From contig VFKI01000097.1 in assembly GCA_009885665.1 (NCBI GenBank), positions 1-9,928 on the forward strand: 9,928 bases of DNA, in the 5' to 3' direction. Both the position numbers and the translations under genes were made by a program. This document shows positions 1-6,662 of this stretch, piece by piece (the stretch's first letter is position 1; every line of letters starts with the position of its first letter). A model generated the notes under the pieces. That model worked only from the letters and a program-made list of their open reading frames with translations. It had not been told where the DNA came from and ran no database searches. This DNA is from Gammaproteobacteria bacterium (GTDB taxonomy: Bacteria > Pseudomonadota > Gammaproteobacteria > DSM-16500).

Positions 1-28
1 AAGGGGGAGAATCGTGATTCTCCCCCTT
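1..28. terminator. Strong hairpin at left edge, probable terminator
   Basis: Bases 1-13 and 16-28 are perfect reverse complements (AAGGGGGAGAATC / GATTCTCCCCCTT) around a two-base centre. That is a very stable GC-rich stem. On the plus strand only TT follows the stem before AAGAATCC, so a classical U-tract is missing in that direction. On the minus strand the stem ends with TT at the window edge and any T-tract would lie outside. It may terminate the unseen gene to the left, or a transcript running leftwards. Its core closely matches the terminator at 8825-8858. Confidence 0.6.
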
Positions 29-116
29 AAGAATCCCCCATCGCGCAAAGTCAGGTTGCATCTGGCCTCGCTGGTGTTTTTCGAAGATTGTGCTGAATGG
101 TTACCATAAAATAAAA

Positions 117-145
117 TTAAGCTGAATAATAGTGAAAAATATTAT
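117..145 (+). promoter_or_regulatory. Putative sigma-70 promoter for nrdR-nusB-thiL-pgpA
   Basis: A TTAAGC hexamer at 117-122 (3 of 6 matches to TTGACA) lies 17 bases before TATTAT at 140-145 (5 of 6 matches to TATAAT). The surrounding stretch 105-147 is distinctly AT-rich compared with the flanking coding DNA. Transcription would begin around 152, giving a leader of about 30 bases before the nrdR ATG. I looked for a clear NrdR-box-like palindrome here and could not identify one with confidence. This is a pattern match only. Confidence 0.4.
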
Positions 146-183
146 AGACTGTCCGCATTTCATTCTTGGATCACACCTTTAAT

Positions 184-666
184 ATGCACTGTCCCTTTTG
201 CCATGCGAATGACACCAAAGTCACCGATTCACGCCTAATCAGCGAAGACAACCAAGTCCGGCGACGGCGCGAATGCCTTGCCTGCGAGGAACGTTTCACC
301 ACCTATGAAACGGCGCGCCTCGTGCTGCCCTGCGTCATCAAGCGCGATGGTCGTCGCGCTTCTTTTGATGAAAGTAAATTGCGTGCCGGCATGCAGCGCG
401 CGCTGGAAAAACGTCCCGTCGGGATGGAGCAAATTGAGCATGCCATCAGCCGCATTCTGCACCATGCGCGCACTTTTGGTGAACGTGAAATTCCGGCAAG
501 CCAACTCGGTGAATGGGTTATGACTGAATTACGCGAACTGGATCAAGTCGCTTATGTCCGATTTGCTTCCGTTTATCGCAGTTTTCAAGATATCCGTGAA
601 TTTCGCGATGAAGTCAGCCGACTCGAACAACATCCAGTCCACACACAAGGGGAAGAAACGCCATGA
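184..666 (+). CDS. nrdR: Transcriptional repressor NrdR
   Basis: NrdR is a nucleotide-sensing repressor of ribonucleotide reductase genes; it binds ATP/dATP and recognises NrdR boxes. The 160-residue product has the family layout. An N-terminal zinc ribbon starts MHCPFC and has Cys pairs at 3/6 and 31/34, with an RRRR run just before the second pair and the FTTYE motif after it. An ATP-cone domain follows, from about residue 46 to 136 (VIKRDGRR, FDESKL, VAYVRFASVYRSF). I chose the ATG at 184 because family members begin M-x-C-P-F-C; a TTG at 166 in the same frame would only add six unconserved residues. The ribosome binding site is weak, with no good purine run within 12 bases. The stop codon overlaps the nusB start as ATGA. 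The length is normal for the family. Confidence 0.96.
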   Translation: MHCPFCHANDTKVTDSRLISEDNQVRRRRECLACEERFTTYETARLVLPCVIKRDGRRASFDESKLRAGMQRALEKRPVGMEQIEHAISRILHHARTFGEREIPASQLGEWVMTELRELDQVAYVRFASVYRSFQDIREFRDEVSRLEQHPVHTQGEETP

Positions 667-1097
667 ACGCTGTCAGCCCCATCGCGCGTCATCACGCGCG
701 CGCCTTTGCTTTACAAGCACTTTATCAATGGCAATTATCGGGCACACCCACACATGAAATTGAGGCCGATTTTTTAGCCAATCAAATTCGTCAAAAAACC
801 GATCGCGCTTATTTTAGCGAATTATTGCGCGGTGTTGCCGCAACGCATACCGAACTTGACCATGCGTTTGTCCCTTTTTTGAAAACGCCGCTCGTCGACC
901 TTGATCCAATTGAATTAACCGTCTTGCGTCTTGCGACGTATGAATTAGCTAAACGACCTGATATTCCCTGGCGCGTTATTATTAATGAAGCGCTGGAACT
1001 CGCCAAAAAATTTGGTGCGCACGATGGACATAAATTTGTCAATGGCGTACTTGATCATGTTGCGCGTCAATTACGCCCCGCTGAAACGCATGAATGA
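663..1097 (+). CDS. nusB: Transcription antitermination factor NusB
   Basis: NusB is the all-helical RNA-binding protein that pairs with NusE (ribosomal S10) on boxA RNA in rRNA antitermination. The product has 144 residues, close to the usual length of about 140. Recognisable blocks are the N-terminal RHHARAFALQALYQWQ (residues 9-24), LRLATYEL around 88-95, and the C-terminal signature INEALELAKKFG...HKFVNGVLD (107-131). The ATG overlaps the nrdR stop by four bases, and the sequence GGGGAAGA at 649-656 gives a Shine-Dalgarno about six bases from the start. In many Gammaproteobacteria riboflavin genes sit between nrdR and nusB; here the two genes are fused head to tail by translational coupling. 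Confidence 0.96.
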   Translation: MNAVSPIARHHARAFALQALYQWQLSGTPTHEIEADFLANQIRQKTDRAYFSELLRGVAATHTELDHAFVPFLKTPLVDLDPIELTVLRLATYELAKRPDIPWRVIINEALELAKKFGAHDGHKFVNGVLDHVARQLRPAETHE

Positions 1098-2022
1098 ATT
1101 TGCGCTCATTCAACATTTTTTTGTGCGCCCCCATAAGCGCACGGATGTTGTGCTAGGCTCAGGTGATGATGCTGCAATTGTGACTCCGCCAGCCGGCAAG
1201 CAGCTGATTATCACCACGGACACCTTAGTCAGCAGTGTCCATTTTCCTGAAAATACCGACGCATTTGATATTGGCTGGAAATCGCTTGCCGTTAATTTAA
1301 GCGATATCGCGGCGATGGGCGGCACAGCCGCATGGGCGACTGGCGCGCTCACTTTACCGATTGCCGACGAATACTGGCTCAAGGGATTTGCCGATGGCTT
1401 GTTTACACTTGCCGAAAAATATAACGTCGCATTAATCGGCGGTGACTTAACACACGGGCCATTGACAATTACGTTGCAATTGATAGGTTTTGTCGACACA
1501 GGATGCGCCTTGCGGCGTAGCGGTGCGCGCGCAGGGGATCTAATTTATGTCACGCATACCCTGGGCGATGCGGCACTGGCGTTAGGCTGCCTGCAAAATA
1601 AATTCAATATATCCAGTGCGGCATTCGCCAAAGTATCCCAACAATTAAATCGCCCAGAACCGCGCTTAGACATTGCTGCAAAAATAAAAGCTATTGCGAC
1701 GGCGGCGATCGATATTTCAGATGGTCTTGCGGCTGATCTTCAGCATATTTTAACAGCCAGCGGTGTTGGCGCAGAAATCCACGCTGAAAAAATCCCCTTA
1801 TCTGCCACGCTGCGCGATGCTGTATCAGCAAAAGAAGCGCTACAATTTGCGCTCACTGGCGGTGATGATTATGAATTATGTTTTACCGTTGCCGCACATA
1901 AAGCGCATCTTGTTCCTGAACATTGCCATTGCATCGGCAGAATTACTGCGAATTCTCACTTATCCTGTTTACTTGATGGCGAACCAATGCTATTTGATAA
2001 AACGGGTTATCAACATTTCTAA
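1090..2022 (+). CDS. thiL: Thiamine-monophosphate kinase ThiL
   Basis: ThiL phosphorylates thiamine monophosphate to the active cofactor thiamine diphosphate using ATP in the cytoplasm. The 310-residue product belongs to the PurM/AIR-synthase-like fold. Visible motifs in order are GSGDDAA (23-29), TTDTLV (42-47), SLAVNLSDIAAMGG (65-78), GGDL with the metal-binding Asp (117-120), DISDGLAADL (208-217) and LTGGDDYELCF (255-265), all typical. The open frame reaches back to 985 inside nusB, but the first residues matching the family are MNEFALIQ. I therefore placed the start at the ATG at 1090, which overlaps the nusB stop by eight bases. Expression probably depends on coupling to nusB, because no strong Shine-Dalgarno is present. 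Confidence 0.96.
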   Translation: MNEFALIQHFFVRPHKRTDVVLGSGDDAAIVTPPAGKQLIITTDTLVSSVHFPENTDAFDIGWKSLAVNLSDIAAMGGTAAWATGALTLPIADEYWLKGFADGLFTLAEKYNVALIGGDLTHGPLTITLQLIGFVDTGCALRRSGARAGDLIYVTHTLGDAALALGCLQNKFNISSAAFAKVSQQLNRPEPRLDIAAKIKAIATAAIDISDGLAADLQHILTASGVGAEIHAEKIPLSATLRDAVSAKEALQFALTGGDDYELCFTVAAHKAHLVPEHCHCIGRITANSHLSCLLDGEPMLFDKTGYQHF

Positions 2023-2031
2023 GGGTTCTTG

Positions 2032-2544
2032 ATGCGCAATTACACTGTCCCGCCCATTCCAAAATCTGTTTGGCGCAATCCGTTGCATTTTATTGCCTTT
2101 GGTTTTGGCACGGGCGCGCTGCCGATTGCACCGGGCACATTTGGCACGCTGGTCGCTATTCCTATTTATCTTTTACTGCATTTATTAACTTTACAATTTT
2201 ATCTTGGCGTCACGCTACTCATCATGTTGGCCAGCATGTGGATCTGCGAGCGCGTTTCGAATGACATCGGCGTACGAGATCACCAAGGCATGTGTCTAGA
2301 CGAAATCGCTGGCTTTTTATTTGCGATGATTGGCGTGCCTTTCGGTTGGGGTTGGATTGCAGCGGCTTTTATATTATTCAGGATTTTCGATATCGTCAAA
2401 CCCTGGCCGATTAATTGGCTGGATCAAAATATACACGGCGGCGTCGGTATGATTCTGGATGATGTTGCCGCCGGCATCGCAAGCTGCCTTATTTTACTTT
2501 GTGTTCATCATCTATCGCTTCTCCAGATGATAAAAACGGCGTAA
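2032..2544 (+). CDS. pgpA: Phosphatidylglycerophosphatase A (PgpA)
   Basis: PgpA is an inner-membrane enzyme that dephosphorylates phosphatidylglycerol phosphate to phosphatidylglycerol. The 170-residue product matches the usual size (about 170). Motifs seen are GTGALPIAPGTFGT (26-39), the DHQGMCLDEIAG acidic segment (83-94), FRIFDIVKPWPINWLD (116-131) and GGVGMILDDVAAG (136-148). Hydrophobic stretches near 40-70, 95-118 and 146-160 fit membrane helices. An AAGGG at 2021-2025 lies six bases before the ATG; a TTG codon immediately before it is a less likely start. The gene follows thiL by nine bases. Its last 56 bases overlap the end of the decarboxylase gene on the opposite strand. Confidence 0.94.
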   Translation: MRNYTVPPIPKSVWRNPLHFIAFGFGTGALPIAPGTFGTLVAIPIYLLLHLLTLQFYLGVTLLIMLASMWICERVSNDIGVRDHQGMCLDEIAGFLFAMIGVPFGWGWIAAAFILFRIFDIVKPWPINWLDQNIHGGVGMILDDVAAGIASCLILLCVHHLSLLQMIKTA

Positions 2545-3532
2545 CGACTTCAACATGCTTGAAATTTTGCCGAACCAAAGCCAGATCATGACGCAAAAAC
2601 AATAATTTCAAATTGGATCCGGCATCTTGGGTAAAATAAACGGCTATGCCATCCTTGCGTAATTGCCACACTTTTTCCATCGCCGCCCGCGTTGCGGGTA
2701 AACAATAATCAATGGCGGGTACAGCCGATTGCATAGTGGCATGCATAGCAACAGCATTGGCCTCAGCCGTTGCCGCTAATAAATTAAAATCTTTTTGAAT
2801 GATGGCCTGCTTGATCAACGCTAAATCATGCGCCACGTGTTGCGGCCAATCGTGATATAACGGACTGGTTTCCAGCGTACACTGCATTGCCACACGCGAA
2901 CTGATGGGTTTTTCTTTATCCGTGAAAATTAATAAACCAATACAGAGATCAGGCCAAATAACATCTAGCGGAATACCGTGACTATCCATACCATCCACGC
3001 GCTCGCCACACTGCCACTCAACAAAACCTGACCACAGCGAACGACTCGCACTCCCACTGCCCAGACGCGCCAAAATGGAAAGTTCACGCGGGGTCAACTG
3101 CCAATTAAATAGTTGATCTAATGCAAGCACCAATGAGGCAAAACCACATGCAGACGATGCAAGACCTGCACCCACAGGAATGGTGCTGATAATCTCGGCA
3201 TGAAAATAAAACGGCGCAGGCGAATGGCGAAATAAATCCATAAAAATAGCAAACCGTTTAGCAAATGCAGAAACTGGCTCAACAGGATTGCCATTTAAAA
3301 TAATGGTATCGTGCGATGCTGCAGAAATAGATAACGCGACATAACTACCACGATCCCCCAGGGAAACAGACAAACTTGATGTCACGGGTAAATTCAATTG
3401 CTGATCACGTTTGCCCCAATATTTACATAAGGCAATATTCGACGGTGCATAAGCACGTGCAATACAATCAGATTGCGGCGTGAATAATTTTTTTTCTTTT
3501 AAAATAAAATAAACCACTTCAGATGGCTTCAT
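2489..3532 (-). CDS. mvaD: Diphosphomevalonate decarboxylase (MvaD)
   Basis: This enzyme converts mevalonate 5-diphosphate to isopentenyl diphosphate with ATP, releasing CO2, and is the last step of the classical mevalonate pathway. The 347-residue GHMP-fold product shows the family blocks APSNIALCKYWGKRD (29-43, with Lys41), PVTSSLSVSLG (49-59), GAGLASSACGFASL (121-134), GSGSASRS with the conserved Arg164, SSRVAMQCTLETSPLYHDW (211-229), and the catalytic Asp303 in DAGSN. The usual family motif is DAGPN, so the Pro is replaced by Ser. An AGAGGG at 3541-3546 sits eight bases before the ATG. It is the last gene of the mevalonate operon; its start overlaps the upstream kinase by 14 bases and its 3' end overlaps pgpA. 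A mevalonate-phosphate decarboxylase variant cannot be fully excluded, but the retained Lys, Arg and Asp favour the classical enzyme. Confidence 0.9.
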   Translation of the reverse strand: MKPSEVVYFILKEKKLFTPQSDCIARAYAPSNIALCKYWGKRDQQLNLPVTSSLSVSLGDRGSYVALSISAASHDTIILNGNPVEPVSAFAKRFAIFMDLFRHSPAPFYFHAEIISTIPVGAGLASSACGFASLVLALDQLFNWQLTPRELSILARLGSGSASRSLWSGFVEWQCGERVDGMDSHGIPLDVIWPDLCIGLLIFTDKEKPISSRVAMQCTLETSPLYHDWPQHVAHDLALIKQAIIQKDFNLLAATAEANAVAMHATMQSAVPAIDYCLPATRAAMEKVWQLRKDGIAVYFTQDAGSNLKLLFLRHDLALVRQNFKHVEVVTPFLSSGEAIDDEHKVK

Positions 3533-4469
3533 AACGGACGCCCTCTGATGATAATTTAACAGCGATTTTTTTTACGCCGGATGAGACATCTAACGCATGA
3601 TCAAGCGCCGCTTCACCCAAAGCAATCACACAATCCCCCAAGCCTGCACCCGAAATTTTTACGCCCGACAACGCGGATTGCTGATGAAGCAACGCAATAA
3701 TCGCATCAATACCCGGCGTACTGACACCCAACCTTGCTTGCAAGCCTTGCTGAAATTGCATCGCCTCCGCCATTTTAACAACATGATTTTCTCGTGCCGC
3801 GGCGATACCGCGTATCGCACAATCCCCTATTTGCTTAAATAATGCGTGCAATTCAACCTCACGACCCGCAAAACGCTGCTTTACCCAGGCAATTGCCTCA
3901 GCTGTCTTGGTTTTACTGCCCGAATACACTACTGTCAGCGGAAACAGATAAGGCAATTTTTCAGCAGACAACGGTGCGGCGCAATAAGCCACCACACCCC
4001 CTAATACACAGGCAGCCACATCTGCCCCTGACCCTACGCCCTGCACAGCGCGGATAATTTCACGCGCTTGCGTAATAAGTTGCATCGCATTTAATGGCAT
4101 TGACAGCCATTGCGAAAGCGCCGCACATGTCGCCACGGTAACAGCTGCCGACGACGCAAAACCCACTGTTGATGAAAAATCAGCATGAATACTGAGATCG
4201 CAACCCTGGCTTAAATATTTTTTATATTGAAGTAAACACGCCCATACAAAAGAAAAAGGGGGTTTAATTTCAATTGCGTCAACCTCCGCTGTGTATGAAC
4301 CCAGCACGGAAGTGATCGTAATTTTTTTATCGATGCGTGGCGTCAGCGTGACCGTAATACGCTGATCAATCGCCGCGACCAGTGCAGGATAGCCATGCAA
4401 TACAGCATATTCACCCAACAGCATCAGACTGCCCGGCGCGGAAGCGCAAACGGCATCATGCTGCAACAT
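3519..4469 (-). CDS. GHMP kinase, probable phosphomevalonate kinase
   Basis: By position and motifs this probably phosphorylates mevalonate 5-phosphate to the 5-diphosphate. The 316-residue product has the GHMP layout. An N-terminal APGSLMLLGEYAVLHGYPAL motif spans 11-30, the ATP-binding loop SSTVGFASSAAVTVA spans 99-113, GSGADVAACVLGG holds a likely catalytic Asp150, and the C-terminal motif KISGAGLGDCVIAL spans 271-284. The GDC ending and the GxGxDVA block resemble phosphomevalonate kinases more than mevalonate kinases. The segment YSGSKTKTAEAI (182-193) is also found in proteins labelled mevalonate kinase, so the assignment rests partly on elimination. Odd point: the first motif is PGS rather than PGK. 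I chose the ATG at 4469 because AAGGAG lies just upstream and the frame before it only reads through the previous gene. The spacing is only three bases, and the next codon, TTG at 4466, would be better spaced. It overlaps both neighbours by 14 bases. Confidence 0.78.
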   Translation of the reverse strand: MLQHDAVCASAPGSLMLLGEYAVLHGYPALVAAIDQRITVTLTPRIDKKITITSVLGSYTAEVDAIEIKPPFSFVWACLLQYKKYLSQGCDLSIHADFSSTVGFASSAAVTVATCAALSQWLSMPLNAMQLITQAREIIRAVQGVGSGADVAACVLGGVVAYCAAPLSAEKLPYLFPLTVVYSGSKTKTAEAIAWVKQRFAGREVELHALFKQIGDCAIRGIAAARENHVVKMAEAMQFQQGLQARLGVSTPGIDAIIALLHQQSALSGVKISGAGLGDCVIALGEAALDHALDVSSGVKKIAVKLSSEGVRYEAI

Positions 4470-5469
4470 GCACTCCTTGCGCTTCGCCAACAATAGGCAA
4501 TAACGCATAATGATAGCGTGCGGCAATTTCCGTTAATGCTTCCACATCATGCGTCAACACCATCACAATCCCCGCATGCTCACCTCGCACAGCGCCTGCA
4601 CCGCAAATTTTTGCAGCCGCCGCACTGGCTTCAATTTCCGTGATAAATTGCAGTATTTTTTGCGGAACCACGCCAATTTTAGTTAATAATTGATGATTCG
4701 CGCGTACCGCAGCAACACAACCGTGCCAATTATTTTCTATCAACGCACCATCCAATGCGATAGTCACCTCGCTAAACGCGTCTATTAATGCCTGATCAGC
4801 AAAATGTTTGGCAACCGCACTGACGCATTCACCGGTTGAATCCTCCGGCATGCCCGTATTCACTAAATACAAAGGAAATTGTGGCACAGCACGCGGCTGA
4901 AACGCGCTATTATGCATAAACAAACAACCCCCTTGCAAACACACGCGTAAATCCAAGCCACTGGAAAAACCATGCTGCATATTTTCTGCTTCCAATCCCA
5001 AGTGCAGAAAAAAATCAGGTTCAACGTTAAGCTTTAAATAATTAACCAACGCATACGCCACACCCAAAATGGTCGCAGCCGACGACCCCATGCCACACCC
5101 CACGGGAATATCTGACTGCAAACGAATCCGCACGCCGTGTCGCAAGCTGGGTTTTATCGCCTCAAAAAATATGCCAAATGCAAATTGCGCTAATTCATGC
5201 GACTTACGTAATACTTCGCGAATACCACACTCGCCGCTGATAAATTTTTTATATTGCAGACGAATGCGACTTTGCAAGCGATGTAAGCCCGCAAGACTGA
5301 CGCCTTGCTCAATGCCAAGATCAGATAAATCAAATGAAACCAAAGGTAAGGTTTGCGGCAGCGCTTCCGCCATAACGTAACGATTAACCGCCATAGCAAG
5401 CGCCGGCGCACCATACACAACCGCATGCTCTCCCGACAAGATGAGCTTGCCCGGCGCATAGACTTTCAT
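4456..5469 (-). CDS. Mevalonate kinase
   Basis: This kinase phosphorylates mevalonate at C5 using ATP. The 337-residue GHMP-family product begins directly with the first motif, VYAPGKLILSGEHAVVYGAP (3-22, Lys8). The ATP-binding loop PVGCGMGSSAAT spans 122-133. The Mg/catalytic pair is Glu162 in EAENMQHG and Asp173 in SSGLD, corresponding to the E and D of characterised mevalonate kinases. The third glycine motif, KICGAGAVRGEHAG (287-300), differs from the usual GAGGGG form. The start ATG overlaps the HMG-CoA synthase stop as ATGA, so translation is probably coupled; no strong Shine-Dalgarno is seen. As the third gene of the operon, between HMG-CoA synthase and the second kinase, it fits the mevalonate kinase role well. 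Phosphomevalonate kinase is the main alternative. Confidence 0.85.
   Translation of the reverse strand: MKVYAPGKLILSGEHAVVYGAPALAMAVNRYVMAEALPQTLPLVSFDLSDLGIEQGVSLAGLHRLQSRIRLQYKKFISGECGIREVLRKSHELAQFAFGIFFEAIKPSLRHGVRIRLQSDIPVGCGMGSSAATILGVAYALVNYLKLNVEPDFFLHLGLEAENMQHGFSSGLDLRVCLQGGCLFMHNSAFQPRAVPQFPLYLVNTGMPEDSTGECVSAVAKHFADQALIDAFSEVTIALDGALIENNWHGCVAAVRANHQLLTKIGVVPQKILQFITEIEASAAAAKICGAGAVRGEHAGIVMVLTHDVEALTEIAARYHYALLPIVGEAQGVHVAA
4473..4478 (-). promoter_or_regulatory. Ribosome binding site of the second GHMP kinase
   Basis: AAGGAG on the minus strand lies inside the end of the mevalonate kinase gene. It is three bases before the ATG at 4469 and six before the TTG at 4466. The match is strong but the spacing to ATG is short, so the exact start is uncertain by one codon. 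Confidence 0.55.
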
Positions 5470-6662
5470 ACGCTGACGGCTTCTGCTGCTACCACGGGTT
5501 CATAAATACGCTTATAATCGCGCACCGCCGCAAGCCGAAAACCACTCGTTATATTGATGGGCAAATTGCCTTGTTGCGGCAATGAATAGGTATAAAAATT
5601 TTCATATTCCGCCGCAGATAACACAATACGACTCGCCAATTGCTGTTGATGAAAATCACGGTGCAAATATTGCTGATAACCCGCCTGCACAATACCGCTG
5701 AAAAATTCCGCCACACACCCCGATCCATAACTATAAAAACCGATGCGTTTACCAGATAAATCTTCATCGAGATTATCCAACAGACTCGCCAAACTCATAT
5801 ATAATGATGCAGTATAACCATTGCCAATTTGACGACCGTAAATAAGCGCTGGCTGAACTTTTGCTAACTGCTCTGCTTGAATATCAACCGCACGGCCTAA
5901 AGTCAGCTTCACTAATTGGCTATGCGCTTTTTCCACTAAGCGCGGCACTGGCGTGTGATAACAAAAATAGGCATGATCAGCAAAACTACGCCCCGATTGT
6001 TGCGCATACTGCTGCCAGGTTTTTTCCAATAAAGCGAGATACAAACGACTGGAATATTTTCCATCCACCAACGCTGCGTCACGCCCAATCGGCCGCCAAA
6101 AATCCATCACATCTTCTGTAACAACGCCAAATGCATTTTCTAACGCCAACAACCGCGGATTAACTGACAACACCATGGCAACCGCCGCGCACCCTTGCGA
6201 CGACTCACCTGCCGTATTCAAACCATAACGCGCAATATCAGAGGCAATCAATAAAATTTTTTTAGTTGGATTGGCACGCAAAAAAGGCATCGCCATTTGC
6301 AAAGCAAATGTCGCGGCATAACACGCTTGCTTACATTCCACCACGCGACAACGCTCAGACAAACCCAATAAACTATGCACATAAATGCCCGCGGCCTTAG
6401 AATTATCAATACCTGATTCCGTGGCAAAAATCAGCATTTCGATAGACGATAAGTCGATATCATGCAATACACGTTTTGCCGCAGCAGCGGCCAGCGTAAC
6501 AACATCTTCATCCGGTGGCGGCACAGCCATACGCAATTGACCCAAGCCAACACGAAATTTATCCGCCTCTTCACCACGCGCCGCCGCCAACACGTCAAGA
6601 TCCAAAACATAACGTGATGTTTGCAAGGCTAATGCATCAATGCCCGCGCGTATTTCAGCCAC
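5466..6662 (-). CDS. mvaS: Hydroxymethylglutaryl-CoA synthase (MvaS)
   Basis: The enzyme condenses acetyl-CoA with acetoacetyl-CoA to form HMG-CoA. The 398-residue thiolase-fold product starts GIDALALQTSRYVLDL and carries the full catalytic set: Glu82 in FATESGIDNSKAAG, the acylated Cys114 in ECKQACYAAT, and His236 in YHTPVPRLVEKA. Also present are AGESSQGCAAVAM (151-163), a GNGYTASLYMSLASLL block and YSYGSGCVAEFFSG. The length matches bacterial-type synthases (about 390). The frame is open from a TTG at 6665, but GGAGG at 6668-6672 lies five bases from GTG at 6662 and only two from the TTG, so I call the GTG start. It overlaps the reductase stop by eight bases and the mevalonate kinase start by four. 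Confidence 0.93.
   Translation of the reverse strand: MAEIRAGIDALALQTSRYVLDLDVLAAARGEEADKFRVGLGQLRMAVPPPDEDVVTLAAAAAKRVLHDIDLSSIEMLIFATESGIDNSKAAGIYVHSLLGLSERCRVVECKQACYAATFALQMAMPFLRANPTKKILLIASDIARYGLNTAGESSQGCAAVAMVLSVNPRLLALENAFGVVTEDVMDFWRPIGRDAALVDGKYSSRLYLALLEKTWQQYAQQSGRSFADHAYFCYHTPVPRLVEKAHSQLVKLTLGRAVDIQAEQLAKVQPALIYGRQIGNGYTASLYMSLASLLDNLDEDLSGKRIGFYSYGSGCVAEFFSGIVQAGYQQYLHRDFHQQQLASRIVLSAAEYENFYTYSLPQQGNLPINITSGFRLAAVRDYKRIYEPVVAAEAVSV

Noticed and set aside
51..107. 18-codon minus-strand ORF (MVTIQHNLRKTPARPDAT) between the nrdR promoter and the left hairpin
   Set aside because: No Shine-Dalgarno precedes its ATG, it is very short, and nothing in its composition suggests a real peptide. 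It overlaps a promoter-like region.
235..504. 89-codon minus-strand open frame inside nrdR
   Set aside because: It is antisense to a well-conserved gene and shows no recognisable motif. Such shadow frames are expected in this coding DNA.
985..1089. Upstream extension of thiL to an ATG at 985
   Set aside because: The extra 35 residues are an out-of-frame reading of the conserved nusB C-terminus and have no counterpart in ThiL proteins. MNEFALIQ at 1090 is the family-like start.
5190..5459. 89-codon minus-strand frame within mevalonate kinase (starts MRRASSSCRESMRLC)
   Set aside because: It is a frame-shifted reading of the same strand as a gene whose full motif set is intact. The Arg/Cys/Leu-rich product is typical of out-of-frame translation.
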